Assembly (NCBI GenBank): GCA_021159445.1
Contig: JAGGRV010000323.1
Span: 1-5,949 of the forward strand
Length of the DNA: 5,949 bases
Source: Deltaproteobacteria bacterium
GTDB taxonomy: Bacteria > Desulfobacterota > Dissulfuribacteria > Dissulfuribacterales > UBA3076
Reading direction: 5' to 3'
The translations under genes and the position numbers were made by a program. This document shows, piece after piece, positions 1 through 5,058 of the stretch (position 1 is its first letter; each line of letters starts with the position of its first letter). Below the pieces are notes generated by a model. It was not told the DNA's origin and made no database searches. It was given only the letters and a program-made list of their open reading frames with translations.

Positions 1-114
1 TGATGGTAATCGACTCTAATAGGAAGTCCATTGGTCTTAGATTAAAAGGAGATAACAGCGGGCATCGAACGTGTGCAGATCTGGAAAATATATGGTAACA
101 TATTAAAAATCAGT

Positions 115-191
115 GGTGGGCGTAGCTCAACGGTTAGAGCGTCGGGTTGTGGCCCCGAAGGCTGTGGGTTCGATTCCCATCGCTCACCCCA
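115..191 (+). tRNA. tRNA-His (anticodon GUG)
   Basis: A full cloverleaf can be drawn. The acceptor stem is 116-122 with 181-187, the D stem GCTC/GAGC is 125-128 with 137-140, the anticodon stem is 142-146 with 154-158, and the T stem is 164-168 with 176-180 around the loop TTCGATT. The anticodon loop TTGTGGC places GTG at 149-151, so it decodes histidine codons. The extra G at 115 opposite C188 is the G-1:C73 pair recognised by histidyl-tRNA synthetase, and it supports the identity independently. The CCA tail is encoded (189-191). An intrinsic terminator follows at once. I see no convincing promoter in 1-114. The tRNA borders accessory genes and tRNA genes are common island integration sites, but no second copy of its 3' end lies in this window. 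Confidence 0.97.
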
Positions 192-201
192 ATGATTTCA
201 G

Positions 202-234
202 AGAGTTATAGGCTTTTGTCTGTGACTCTTTTTT
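202..234 (+). terminator. Intrinsic terminator of tRNA-His
   Basis: The arms AGAGTTATAG (202-211) and CTGTGACTCT (220-229) pair along ten positions, two of them G-U, around an 8-nt loop. They are followed by a T run to 234. The hairpin starts 11 bases after the tRNA CCA. On the other strand the same bases encode the last residues and stop codon of the methyltransferase gene. Confidence 0.75.
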
Positions 235-1234
235 GTTTTGCTATCGTCCCGCATAAAATGGAAGAGTCATTAGGGCCTTGGAAAGAGTGCCTGCTGATAT
301 TACTGATTCCTGCATTTTCTAACATAGAGATAACTTCCTTTTCTGAGTAAGATTTCCCCCAATTATTTATCAGCATATTTAATGAAAATAAAGCAGGAAA
401 CTCAGGTGAGTCTTTAGTATTATCAAGTATGAAGTCGTGTACCATGATAAGGCCGCCTGGCTCAATGACATCAACGGTCTTATCAATTATCGACTGACAT
501 TCCTCTGGCCTATTACTATGCAGAATATGCGAAAGCCAAGCAACATCAAAAGGTCCTCCAGAAATAGGATCAACGTTGAAATCACCTCCAGCAAAACTAA
601 TCCGATCGGCTAGACCAAATTTATCAATAGTTTTGGCGGCAAAAGGCTCAGTTGTATAGCGGTCAAAGACTACTGCTGTAAGGTTTGGGTTTGCAAGGCA
701 AAAATGGATTGAGTATGTCCCGGGGCCTCCTCCTAAATCGAGTAAGCGCCGGCGTCCTGAAAGGTTTATTTGTGATGACACGTTTGGAGCAATACCCATT
801 GCCAAATTGAACATTCCCATGAGAAAACATTCTCGCTCAAATTCCTCCCCATATGAACGTTTTTCTATTGGTCTTCCAATTTTGACTGCTTCATGTAGTT
901 GTGCCCAACCGTCTAAAATATGATGGTGGTGAAGAATAATGTAACCGATATACTTTGGGGATTTACTGGAAAGAAACTCCAGAGAAGCTGACGAATTTTT
1001 GTAATAGTCATCCTCCTTAACCAAAAGTCCCATAGCAGAGAGTGCATTAAGAAGATGTTCAGCTCCACGTTCATCAGCTTCAATTTTTGTGGCAATATCA
1101 GACAGACTTAAGTATCCATCATCAATCGCTGTAAAGATTCCGAGTCGTACTCCTGCCTGCAGGGAACATCCTCGCCAGTATGAGCTTGATACGTTTAGTA
1201 AATCGCCTTTGGTCCAATCTTTTTTCTTAGTCAT
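206..1234 (-). CDS. SAM-dependent O-methyltransferase, two-domain (dimerisation + Rossmann)
   Basis: This 342-residue protein has the layout of the hydroxyneurosporene/acetylserotonin O-methyltransferase-like family. An N-terminal winged-helix dimerisation domain (about residues 10-95) precedes a class I Rossmann domain. The SAM-binding motif I is LLDLGGGPG (164-172), the acidic residue ending strand 2 is D191 (VVFDR), GGDF is at 216-219, and WLSHILHS (233-240) sits where the family carries catalytic histidines. The EPGG turn is at 258-261. Such enzymes methylate hydroxyl groups of small molecules in the cytoplasm; the substrate here cannot be told. The ATG at 1234 has AAGG six bases upstream. 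It lies 73 bp downstream of the HAD hydrolase on the same strand with no clear promoter between, so co-transcription is likely. The C-terminal tail (about KRVTDKSL) is encoded inside the terminator of the tRNA on the opposite strand, so it may be a junction artefact. Confidence 0.9.
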   Translation of the reverse strand: MTKKKDWTKGDLLNVSSSYWRGCSLQAGVRLGIFTAIDDGYLSLSDIATKIEADERGAEHLLNALSAMGLLVKEDDYYKNSSASLEFLSSKSPKYIGYIILHHHHILDGWAQLHEAVKIGRPIEKRSYGEEFERECFLMGMFNLAMGIAPNVSSQINLSGRRRLLDLGGGPGTYSIHFCLANPNLTAVVFDRYTTEPFAAKTIDKFGLADRISFAGGDFNVDPISGGPFDVAWLSHILHSNRPEECQSIIDKTVDVIEPGGLIMVHDFILDNTKDSPEFPALFSLNMLINNWGKSYSEKEVISMLENAGISNISRHSFQGPNDSSILCGTIAKQKRVTDKSL

Positions 1235-1307
1235 CTGTGGCCTTATCTCCGTAATATTTTACTATTTTTCAATCCCCTGTCGTCCCAACGCTGGCATCAC
1301 CTTTTAA

Positions 1308-2036
1308 TTAGCGTAATAACAACTCTTCAAGCTCATTAAGGTTTTTTATCGTTACATCCGGGTTATGGTCTCCATTGACTGGATCGAAACTTTCATAGGG
1401 CGTGTACTGTTCAATTAGGATAGAGTACATTCCCATACGCTTGGCGCCTTGAACATCAGCCAGCCAATTGTCACCGACATATACACACTCTTCTGGGCGA
1501 AGGCTGAGAAGATTTAAAATGGCTTCAAAAGGCTTCGCATGAGGTTTTACATAGCCAACATCTCCCGAAATAACCACGGCTTCCAAAACATCTGAAAGCC
1601 CTAATTTCATAAGACTATGCTGAATAGAGCGACTGCAGGGATAGTTCGATACAAGCCCTAACCGATATCGTTTATTAACTCTTTTAAGCAACTGTAATAC
1701 ATCACTAGAAAGTTTCACAACATTGACGAATGATTTATAACGTGCTTGGATCAATGCATTGATCTGACTTTCTTTTGGAACTACATTATATATCTCTCGA
1801 ATCAGCTCCTCAGTAATAGACTTTAGATCATTCTCTCTAAATCCGCTGGTAAAAGGAGCCAATGCTTGACGGTCACGGATATCTTTTAAATGGGAAGAAT
1901 TGCAGTAGCCGAACATCCTCCTCAATTCCTTCTCAAGAGTGGCATACTGAACCTTTATTTGGCTCGGACCAAATTCAATTAATGTATTTCCATAGTCGAA
2001 TAAAATGGCCTTTATTCTATCTTTAGAAAATATCAT
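1308..2036 (-). CDS. HAD-superfamily hydrolase
   Basis: At 242 residues this fits a C1-capped HAD hydrolase of the COG1011 type. Motif I is FDYGNT with the nucleophile D14, motif II is LVSN with S130, motif III is K164 in YVKPHAKPF, and motif IV is VGDNWLAD with D189 and D194. The helical cap is roughly 20-110. Members hydrolyse phosphate esters or, more rarely, haloalkanoates; the substrate is unknown. Motif I reads DxGxT where most phosphatases have DxDxT, so the usual general acid/base aspartate is replaced by G16. This occurs in parts of the superfamily but leaves activity uncertain. The ATG at 2036 begins only 17 bases past the attC boundary at 2054, as in a cassette gene; AGGA 11 bases upstream is a weak ribosome site. 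The methyltransferase follows and may share its transcript. Confidence 0.88.
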   Translation of the reverse strand: MIFSKDRIKAILFDYGNTLIEFGPSQIKVQYATLEKELRRMFGYCNSSHLKDIRDRQALAPFTSGFRENDLKSITEELIREIYNVVPKESQINALIQARYKSFVNVVKLSSDVLQLLKRVNKRYRLGLVSNYPCSRSIQHSLMKLGLSDVLEAVVISGDVGYVKPHAKPFEAILNLLSLRPEECVYVGDNWLADVQGAKRMGMYSILIEQYTPYESFDPVNGDHNPDVTIKNLNELEELLLR

Positions 2037-2053
2037 TTGTTAATTGTTCCTAT

Positions 2054-2114
2054 GCTCAACGTTGCGCCTCAGCCGCACAGCTTTTTTGCGTCGGCTGAAA
2101 GCGGCTGGTTCGAC
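2054..2114 (-). other. attC recombination site (integron cassette), after the dph6-like gene
   Basis: Read on the minus strand, it ends with GTTGAGC (2060-2054), an exact match to the integron core GTTRRRY. It begins with GTCGAAC (2114-2108), one base off RYYYAAC. The inner boxes CAGCCGAC and GCGGCTGA closely resemble the L'' and L' boxes of classical aadA-type attC sites. The central stem CAGCCG/CGGCTG continues with AC/GT and GC/GC pairs. These are interrupted by single unpaired bases on one arm only, like the extrahelical bases that set attC strand polarity. The loop is six T on the plus strand. The site starts 7 bases after the stop of the dph6-like gene and is 61 bp long, a usual size. 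Box identity is seen; recombination activity is inferred. Confidence 0.8.
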
Positions 2115-2121
2115 GTTCCTT

Positions 2122-2550
2122 TCAATTTTCGGGAATTATGTCCGTAAAAACAAAACCCTCTCGCTCGACGGTTTCACCGATGTGGATGGGAATCGATTCT
2201 CGGAACATCGGTCCACCAACAACAATCGTATAAAACTCCCCATTTTCGCCGCATGGATCAACGTTTTCAGGGAATTCCTTGAGCAGTGCCTTTGACCATC
2301 GGCGGCCAGCCAGGGCCGCAGGCACTTTTCGGGGGTCAACGCAGTTGATAATTGGGAGGGCCAGATCCAGTGCATCCGCTTGGCGTTTCATCAGGTCTGC
2401 TCTGGTCGCGTGCATGGATACACGGCCATATGCCTTGTTCACAACGGTGAAGAGGCCAAGGAGGTCAATCTCCGGATCCTGCCGCAGGGCATGCAAAGCC
2501 CATGCGCTATCCTTACCATTACTCCAACTCAAGAATGTCTTTTTCTTCAT
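2122..2550 (-). CDS. Short Dph6/ATP-pyrophosphatase-like protein, apparently lacking the family's middle region
   Basis: The N-terminus carries the PP-loop SNGKDS (10-15), which binds ATP in this adenine-nucleotide alpha-hydrolase fold. It is followed by VNKAYGRVSMHATR (37-50), typical of the diphthine-ammonia ligase (Dph6) family. From about residue 69 the family's C-terminus resumes with CVDPRKVP (70-77), AGRR (81-84), VDPCGENGEFYT (97-108) and a GFVF end. The protein has 142 residues, while relatives I know have about 220 or more. The part missing between residues 62 and 69 corresponds to the segment with the GDLFLEDIR-like motif. The frame stays open across the join. Dph6 amidates diphthine in archaea and eukaryotes. 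Bacteria do not make diphthamide, so the bacterial role is unknown. The ATG at 2550 has only an AAGG, 7 bases upstream, buried in a hairpin. It may be a working short form or a remnant. Confidence 0.8.
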   Translation of the reverse strand: MKKKTFLSWSNGKDSAWALHALRQDPEIDLLGLFTVVNKAYGRVSMHATRADLMKRQADALDLALPIINCVDPRKVPAALAGRRWSKALLKEFPENVDPCGENGEFYTIVVGGPMFRESIPIHIGETVEREGFVFTDIIPEN

Positions 2551-2557
2551 CCCAGTG

Positions 2558-2592
2558 CCTTGTTCCGGCGCGCCCGGCGCGACGGGACAAGG
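2558..2592. promoter_or_regulatory. Strong palindrome in the leader of the dph6-like gene
   Basis: The arms 2558-2574 and 2576-2592 form a 17-position stem with one mismatch (2568/2582) and one G-T pair (2564/2586). The core is very GC-rich (GGCGCGCC at 2567-2574). On the minus-strand transcript the last stem bases include AAGG, the best ribosome-binding candidate for the ATG at 2550, so folding would mask it. No T run follows on either strand, so it is not a standard terminator. It lies between the attC boundary and the gene. Confidence 0.6.
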
Positions 2593-2599
2593 TCAGCCG

Positions 2600-2688
2600 C
2601 CGCTAACCAGGCGGGGCTCTGAACTATGGAATAGCACTCAGCGATACGCGGTGCATGGCATTCCAAATTCAACGGTACGGGTTAGCGG
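2600..2688 (-). other. attC-like recombination site after the PIN toxin gene
   Basis: An 89-bp dyad is bounded by perfect 9-bp outer arms, CCGCTAACC (2600-2608) and GGTTAGCGG (2680-2688). Inner pairing continues with TGGAAT (2627-2632) to ATTCCA (2660-2665) and GCAC (2634-2637) to GTGC (2651-2654), with partial TGAA/TTCA pairing further out. The outer arms hold the invariant AAC and GTT of attC boxes. GTTAGCG departs from GTTRRRY at the last two positions, so the match is weaker than at 2054-2114. Its place, 27 bases after the toxin stop and before the next gene, is exactly where a cassette attC belongs. Confidence 0.6.
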
Positions 2689-2715
2689 TTTGCTGGAGCG
2701 ACTGGTTCGCAATCA

Positions 2716-3129
2716 CTATGCATTGAACTGAGCCAAAAATTCGGTTGGATCGAAAACCTTCAGGGCAGACCCAGCGAAGTCCTTCATATTTCTGGTAACA
2801 ATAGACTCAACTCTAGCCAGTTGACCAGCCTCGTCCATCACTGCATCCTCAAAATCGCGGATCTTGCTGTCGAGAGCACGTTCAATGACGGGCCTGTTCA
2901 CGGTAGCGATTTCAAATAGGCTGACAAGATTCCATAAAGCCTTCCGCGCCTTAGCCGCTGAAAGAGACCGCATAAGCAGATAGTCGATCGTGGTAATGGT
3001 AGTTGCGCATAGGAAAGCCTGAATTCGAGAATTCTCGACAAGACAAAATACGTCCACTGCAGCTTGTACGAAAGGCTCACGCTCAAGCAGTACATCAAGC
3101 ACGACGTTCGTATCCACAATCACTCTCAA
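2716..3129 (-). CDS. PIN-domain toxin (PIN_3 type), probable VapC-like ribonuclease
   Basis: The 137-residue protein has a PIN nuclease layout of the PIN_3 type (PF13470 by recall). VDTNVVLDVLLEREPF opens it with acidic D6. TTIDYLL carries D49 where most PIN toxins have an acidic residue. DFEDAV supplies D92 and D95, and IVTRNMKDF (110-118) supplies D117. These residues would bind Mg2+ for RNA cleavage. The start is TTG at 3129. Its bases overlap the antitoxin stop TGA by four, and GGGAG lies 8 bases upstream, so translation is probably coupled to the antitoxin. The pair is followed by an attC-like site, and toxin-antitoxin pairs are frequent integron cassettes. The RNA target cannot be inferred from sequence. 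Confidence 0.9.
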   Translation of the reverse strand: MRVIVDTNVVLDVLLEREPFVQAAVDVFCLVENSRIQAFLCATTITTIDYLLMRSLSAAKARKALWNLVSLFEIATVNRPVIERALDSKIRDFEDAVMDEAGQLARVESIVTRNMKDFAGSALKVFDPTEFLAQFNA

Positions 3130-3365
3130 AGGTACTTCTCCCGAAGATGCAACTTGTAATCATCTTCTGAGACGTCTTGTCCCTTCAGAATACCGACGAG
3201 TGACGCCGTAGTCGGAGGCAGGGACTTTGGTGAAATCGATCGCGAATTCAGGGAGTCGATGAATTCGGCTACCATGCGAGATACAGACTTCCCGCGGCAT
3301 TTTGCCTCCATCTTGGCTTTCCGCACAACAGTCTCATCCATTCGCAATGTCAATTTAACATTCAT
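3126..3365 (-). CDS. Ribbon-helix-helix antitoxin (DUF6364-like)
   Basis: The 79-residue protein begins with a beta strand, MNVKLTLRMDE, followed by two helices with KAKMEAKCRGKSVSRMVAEFI. That is the ribbon-helix-helix DNA-binding fold (about 1-40). Residues 50-79 (LVGILKGQDVSEDDYKLHLREKYL region) are a toxin-binding tail typical of antitoxins paired with PIN_3 toxins. It overlaps the toxin start by four bases. A 10-bp inverted repeat directly at the start codon is the expected site for autorepression by the antitoxin dimer and complex. Start choice: the ATG at 3365 gives the family's usual N-terminus. No Shine-Dalgarno precedes it and the predicted transcription start is almost at the A of the ATG, so the mRNA is probably leaderless. 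Confidence 0.88.
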   Translation of the reverse strand: MNVKLTLRMDETVVRKAKMEAKCRGKSVSRMVAEFIDSLNSRSISPKSLPPTTASLVGILKGQDVSEDDYKLHLREKYL

Positions 3366-3402
3366 GACGTATATTATAATCTCTTATATACGTCAAGGTC
3401 AA
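3365..3402 (-). promoter_or_regulatory. Promoter and operator of the RHH/PIN toxin-antitoxin operon
   Basis: On the minus strand the -35 is TTGACC (3402-3397), the spacer is 18 bp and the -10 is a perfect TATAAT (3378-3373). Only 7 bases separate the -10 from the ATG. A perfect inverted repeat, TGACGTATAT (3365-3374) and ATATACGTCA (3386-3395), with an 11-bp spacer covers the -10 region and start codon. It fits an operator bound by the antitoxin. Confidence 0.75.
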
Positions 3403-3577
3403 GTGCTTTCTCTGCGAACGACAGGGATCACCCGACGGAAACATGTGAGGCACTGACGTTGGGAAAACACAAAACGTTTGAACTGAGCTACGGCGGCAAA
3501 GCCTTTGATTTAATTAATCATTGTACGAAATGCCCCGACCTTCTTCCGTTAGCTCCAGTGATTGGTTATATTTTGCC
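3403..3577. other. Non-coding stretch upstream of the RHH/PIN operon with an attC-reminiscent dyad
   Basis: No credible gene is seen. The main structure is an imperfect dyad: CTGAGCTACGG (3483-3493) faces CCGTTAGCTCCAG (3546-3558), with the small palindrome CAAAGCCTTTG (3497-3507) and GATTTAATTAATC (3507-3519) inside. Size and position, upstream of the first cassette-like operon, suggest a decayed attC. Only one side holds a GTT/AAC core, so this is not a confident call. Confidence 0.3.
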
Positions 3578-3737
3578 TTAGGAACGGGAGATAAATAAGT
3601 TGAACAAAAATTAACAGGATTTTTTGTTGTATTCAAGGCGCGAGGAGCGAGCATAACGGGTTATGTGATCGACGAGCAACGAAGAAGACGGCAAAAAAGA
3701 CATTAATTTGTTCAAGTTATTTATTGTACGTTCCTTA
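3578..3737. mobile_element. MITE-like element with about 37-bp terminal inverted repeats
   Basis: The left end (3578-3616, starting TTAGGAACG) and the right end (3701-3737, ending CGTTCCTTA) are imperfect inverted repeats, about 30 of 36 positions matching plus a 2-base gap. The 160-bp element is non-coding. Its interior has the hairpin CATAAC-GG-GTTATG (3652-3665) and a purine-rich stretch (3670-3700). A third, perfect copy of the right end lies inverted at 5860-5896, showing that the sequence is repeated. CTTA occurs at both outer ends, but because the ends are palindromic to each other I cannot tell a target duplication from the repeat itself. It carries no transposase, so mobility would need one in trans. 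Confidence 0.6.
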
Positions 3738-3753
3738 TCTGGTGTTGAGTTTC

Positions 3754-4449
3754 TCAACCAAAACCTTTGCATCCGGTTCTCAAAGCGTGTTTCTTTGACT
3801 TTGGGTAATCTTTACAATGCCTCGGTTTTGTATCGTGAATTCGACAACTGTACTTTTCAGTTCTCGGAAGCTTTCTTAACCAGGGACACCGCGTTACGTC
3901 TTCTCCTGTTTTGGGACTTATCCAGAGATCACCACCATCGATATAACCGAGAATATCCCAGCGACCTTCCTCCTCCCATCTGATCAGATCTTCTTCATGA
4001 GCGGTCGTACAATATGAATCATACAAATTCAAGCAGCAATGCCCACATTGTATACATTTGAATCTTTCCATTTCTGTCTCGACCCAGATGCCTACTTTCT
4101 CTTCCGGGCCGTTACCAATAAAAGCATTAACACCAAAAACCATTTTGTAGAGTTTGACGATGTCTTCCCCGCTCAGACTTCTTAATGAAAAGGCTTGGGT
4201 CAGTAAGTCGTCAAATTCATGCCAATTATAAAACCGCCTTTCTTTCAAGTTCTCAGGCCGATACCAGATTCCACCATACCTTATTCCCATTGGAGGGCAT
4301 TTCTCTTCGCCTGGCACGGCTTTTCCTCCGACAAGGAATGAGTATACCTTTGCAAACAAATCGTACTGTTTAGGATCAGATCTAAAATCGTCCATGATTT
4401 CTCTGATTGCAAAGGAGAAGCTGAGGAATTTGTTGTTTTTTTTGTTCAT
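3754..4449 (-). CDS. YkgJ-family Cys-cluster protein (putative Zn/Fe-binding)
   Basis: The C-terminal half (about 130-231) has the YkgJ signature, thought to bind a zinc or iron centre: CIQCGHCC (C132, C135, C138, C139), C188 in RCPWL, CRIHDTKPRHCKDYP (C202, H205, C212), and C227 near the end. The first 130 residues form an extension without a motif I recognise; it has its own C51 and is rich in aromatic and charged residues. There is no signal peptide or membrane segment, so it is cytoplasmic. The function of the family is not established. The ATG at 4449 lacks a good ribosome site; M19 (codon at 4395) is a possible alternative start. The gene ends 16 bp from the MITE-like repeat but keeps the normal C-terminal GCKGF, so it is not truncated. 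Confidence 0.88.
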   Translation of the reverse strand: MNKKNNKFLSFSFAIREIMDDFRSDPKQYDLFAKVYSFLVGGKAVPGEEKCPPMGIRYGGIWYRPENLKERRFYNWHEFDDLLTQAFSLRSLSGEDIVKLYKMVFGVNAFIGNGPEEKVGIWVETEMERFKCIQCGHCCLNLYDSYCTTAHEEDLIRWEEEGRWDILGYIDGGDLWISPKTGEDVTRCPWLRKLPRTEKYSCRIHDTKPRHCKDYPKSKKHALRTGCKGFG

Positions 4450-4475
4450 TGTAACGGTACATCAAGAAATATAAC

Positions 4476-4500
4476 ATTATATATTAAGCAGACTCTGCTT
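4476..4500 (-). promoter_or_regulatory. Putative promoter with palindromic operator for the YkgJ-family gene
   Basis: On the minus strand a perfect -10 TATAAT (4481-4476) lies 26 bases from the ATG. Just upstream, in the -10/-35 spacer, is a perfect 15-bp palindrome, AAGCAGA-C-TCTGCTT (4486-4500), a plausible repressor site. No good -35 hexamer is seen, which would fit an activated promoter. The regulator is unknown. Confidence 0.4.
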
Positions 4501-4631
4501 TCTTAACTTCCTTCCTCAACTTCTTAACGAATAATCGGAAGTCCTAAAAATTATAAATAAATTCAATAGAAAGATCAAGGAGTGGAATTTCCATCGAATA
4601 TTGGGCAGATATGGCCAATAAGGTAAGAAAG

Positions 4632-4661
4632 GTATGCGCTTCTTGAAGGCGTGCTTTTTTT
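4632..4661 (+). terminator. Intrinsic terminator in an otherwise gene-free region
   Basis: GTATGC (4632-4637) pairs with GCGTGC (4649-4654) including two G-U pairs. After a G-G mismatch, CTTC pairs with GAAG around a very small loop. Seven T follow (4655-4661). Two more palindromes precede it, TGGAATTTCCA (4583-4593) and TATTGG/CCAATA (4599-4620). No plus-strand gene is seen upstream, so it may end a small RNA, or it may be a relic. Confidence 0.45.
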
Positions 4662-5058
4662 GAGATTGGGCCAGGAAGTCTGCTTTTTCGTGCATATTTG
4701 GGAATTATGCAGAGTCTATATAATTGTGAAGATTAGTTGTTTGGGGGGGATGCAGTGGAACATTTCAGGTGCTGTCTGTTGTCGAAACGGCACATGGTGG
4801 AACTTTGAGGACATTGTTGAATTTATTGAATAAGCTGTGACTTTGTAGAATAGGGGATGCTGGTGAAATATTGACATTTGCTTAAGAAGAGAAAAAGGGG
4901 GCATCATGTTTTTGAAGTGCCTTGGATACGCCAGAATAATCAGCTATTATGGACAGGAACAAAAATACGATACGTGCAGGGAACGGTCTCCTAATGATAC
5001 TATGATTATCTGAATAAAAATCGGTGTTCGTGGAGGCAATCTGGATCGGTATCTGGTT

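Larger units (their letters stand above)
2054..2607 (-). mobile_element. Putative integron gene cassette carrying the dph6-like gene
   Basis: It runs from the GTT core of the attC-like site upstream (2607-2601) to the GTT core of the attC downstream (2060-2054), about 547 bp. Inside are a 57-nt leader with a strong hairpin, one gene in the array direction, and the attC almost touching its stop. This is the canonical one-gene cassette layout. The segment looks richer in G+C than the methyltransferase and HAD genes, suggesting separate origins. No integrase gene or attI is in the window. Confidence 0.65.
4450..5058. other. 609-bp stretch without a recognisable gene
   Basis: It holds a promoter-like region for the YkgJ gene (4476-4500), three close palindromes ending in a plus-strand intrinsic terminator (4583-4661), and otherwise AT-rich sequence. 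The short open frames here (for example 4651-4833 and 4906-5013, plus) resemble no family I know. I see no good coding signal, though a small orphan gene cannot be excluded. Confidence 0.5.

Noticed and set aside
3..98. Plus-strand open frame (MVIDSNRKSIGL...) ending just before the tRNA, perhaps the tail of a gene
   Set aside because: Only 31 codons, no recognisable motif and no view upstream; an open frame of this length is common by chance.
1260..1307. GTTGGGA (minus strand) between HAD and methyltransferase considered as an attC core
   Set aside because: No paired AAC box or inner stem; only about 30 bases lie between it and the HAD stop, too few for attC.
2279..2731. 150-codon plus-strand frame antisense to the dph6-like gene and attC-like site
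   Set aside because: It is arginine-rich shadow sequence in GC-rich DNA, with no domain, opposite a clearly recognisable gene.
3481..3494. Minus-strand GTAGCTCAGTT resembling the 5' part of a tRNA gene
   Set aside because: The following sequence lacks the second D-stem arm, anticodon arm and T arm, so no cloverleaf forms.
4651..4833. 60-codon plus-strand frame rich in Cys and Trp
   Set aside because: Its GTG start lies inside a terminator hairpin, there is no ribosome site, and the composition is not protein-like.
4906..5013. 35-codon plus-strand frame (MFLKCLGYARII...) with GGGGG shortly before the ATG
   Set aside because: A possible small gene, but no family resemblance or promoter; too short to support.
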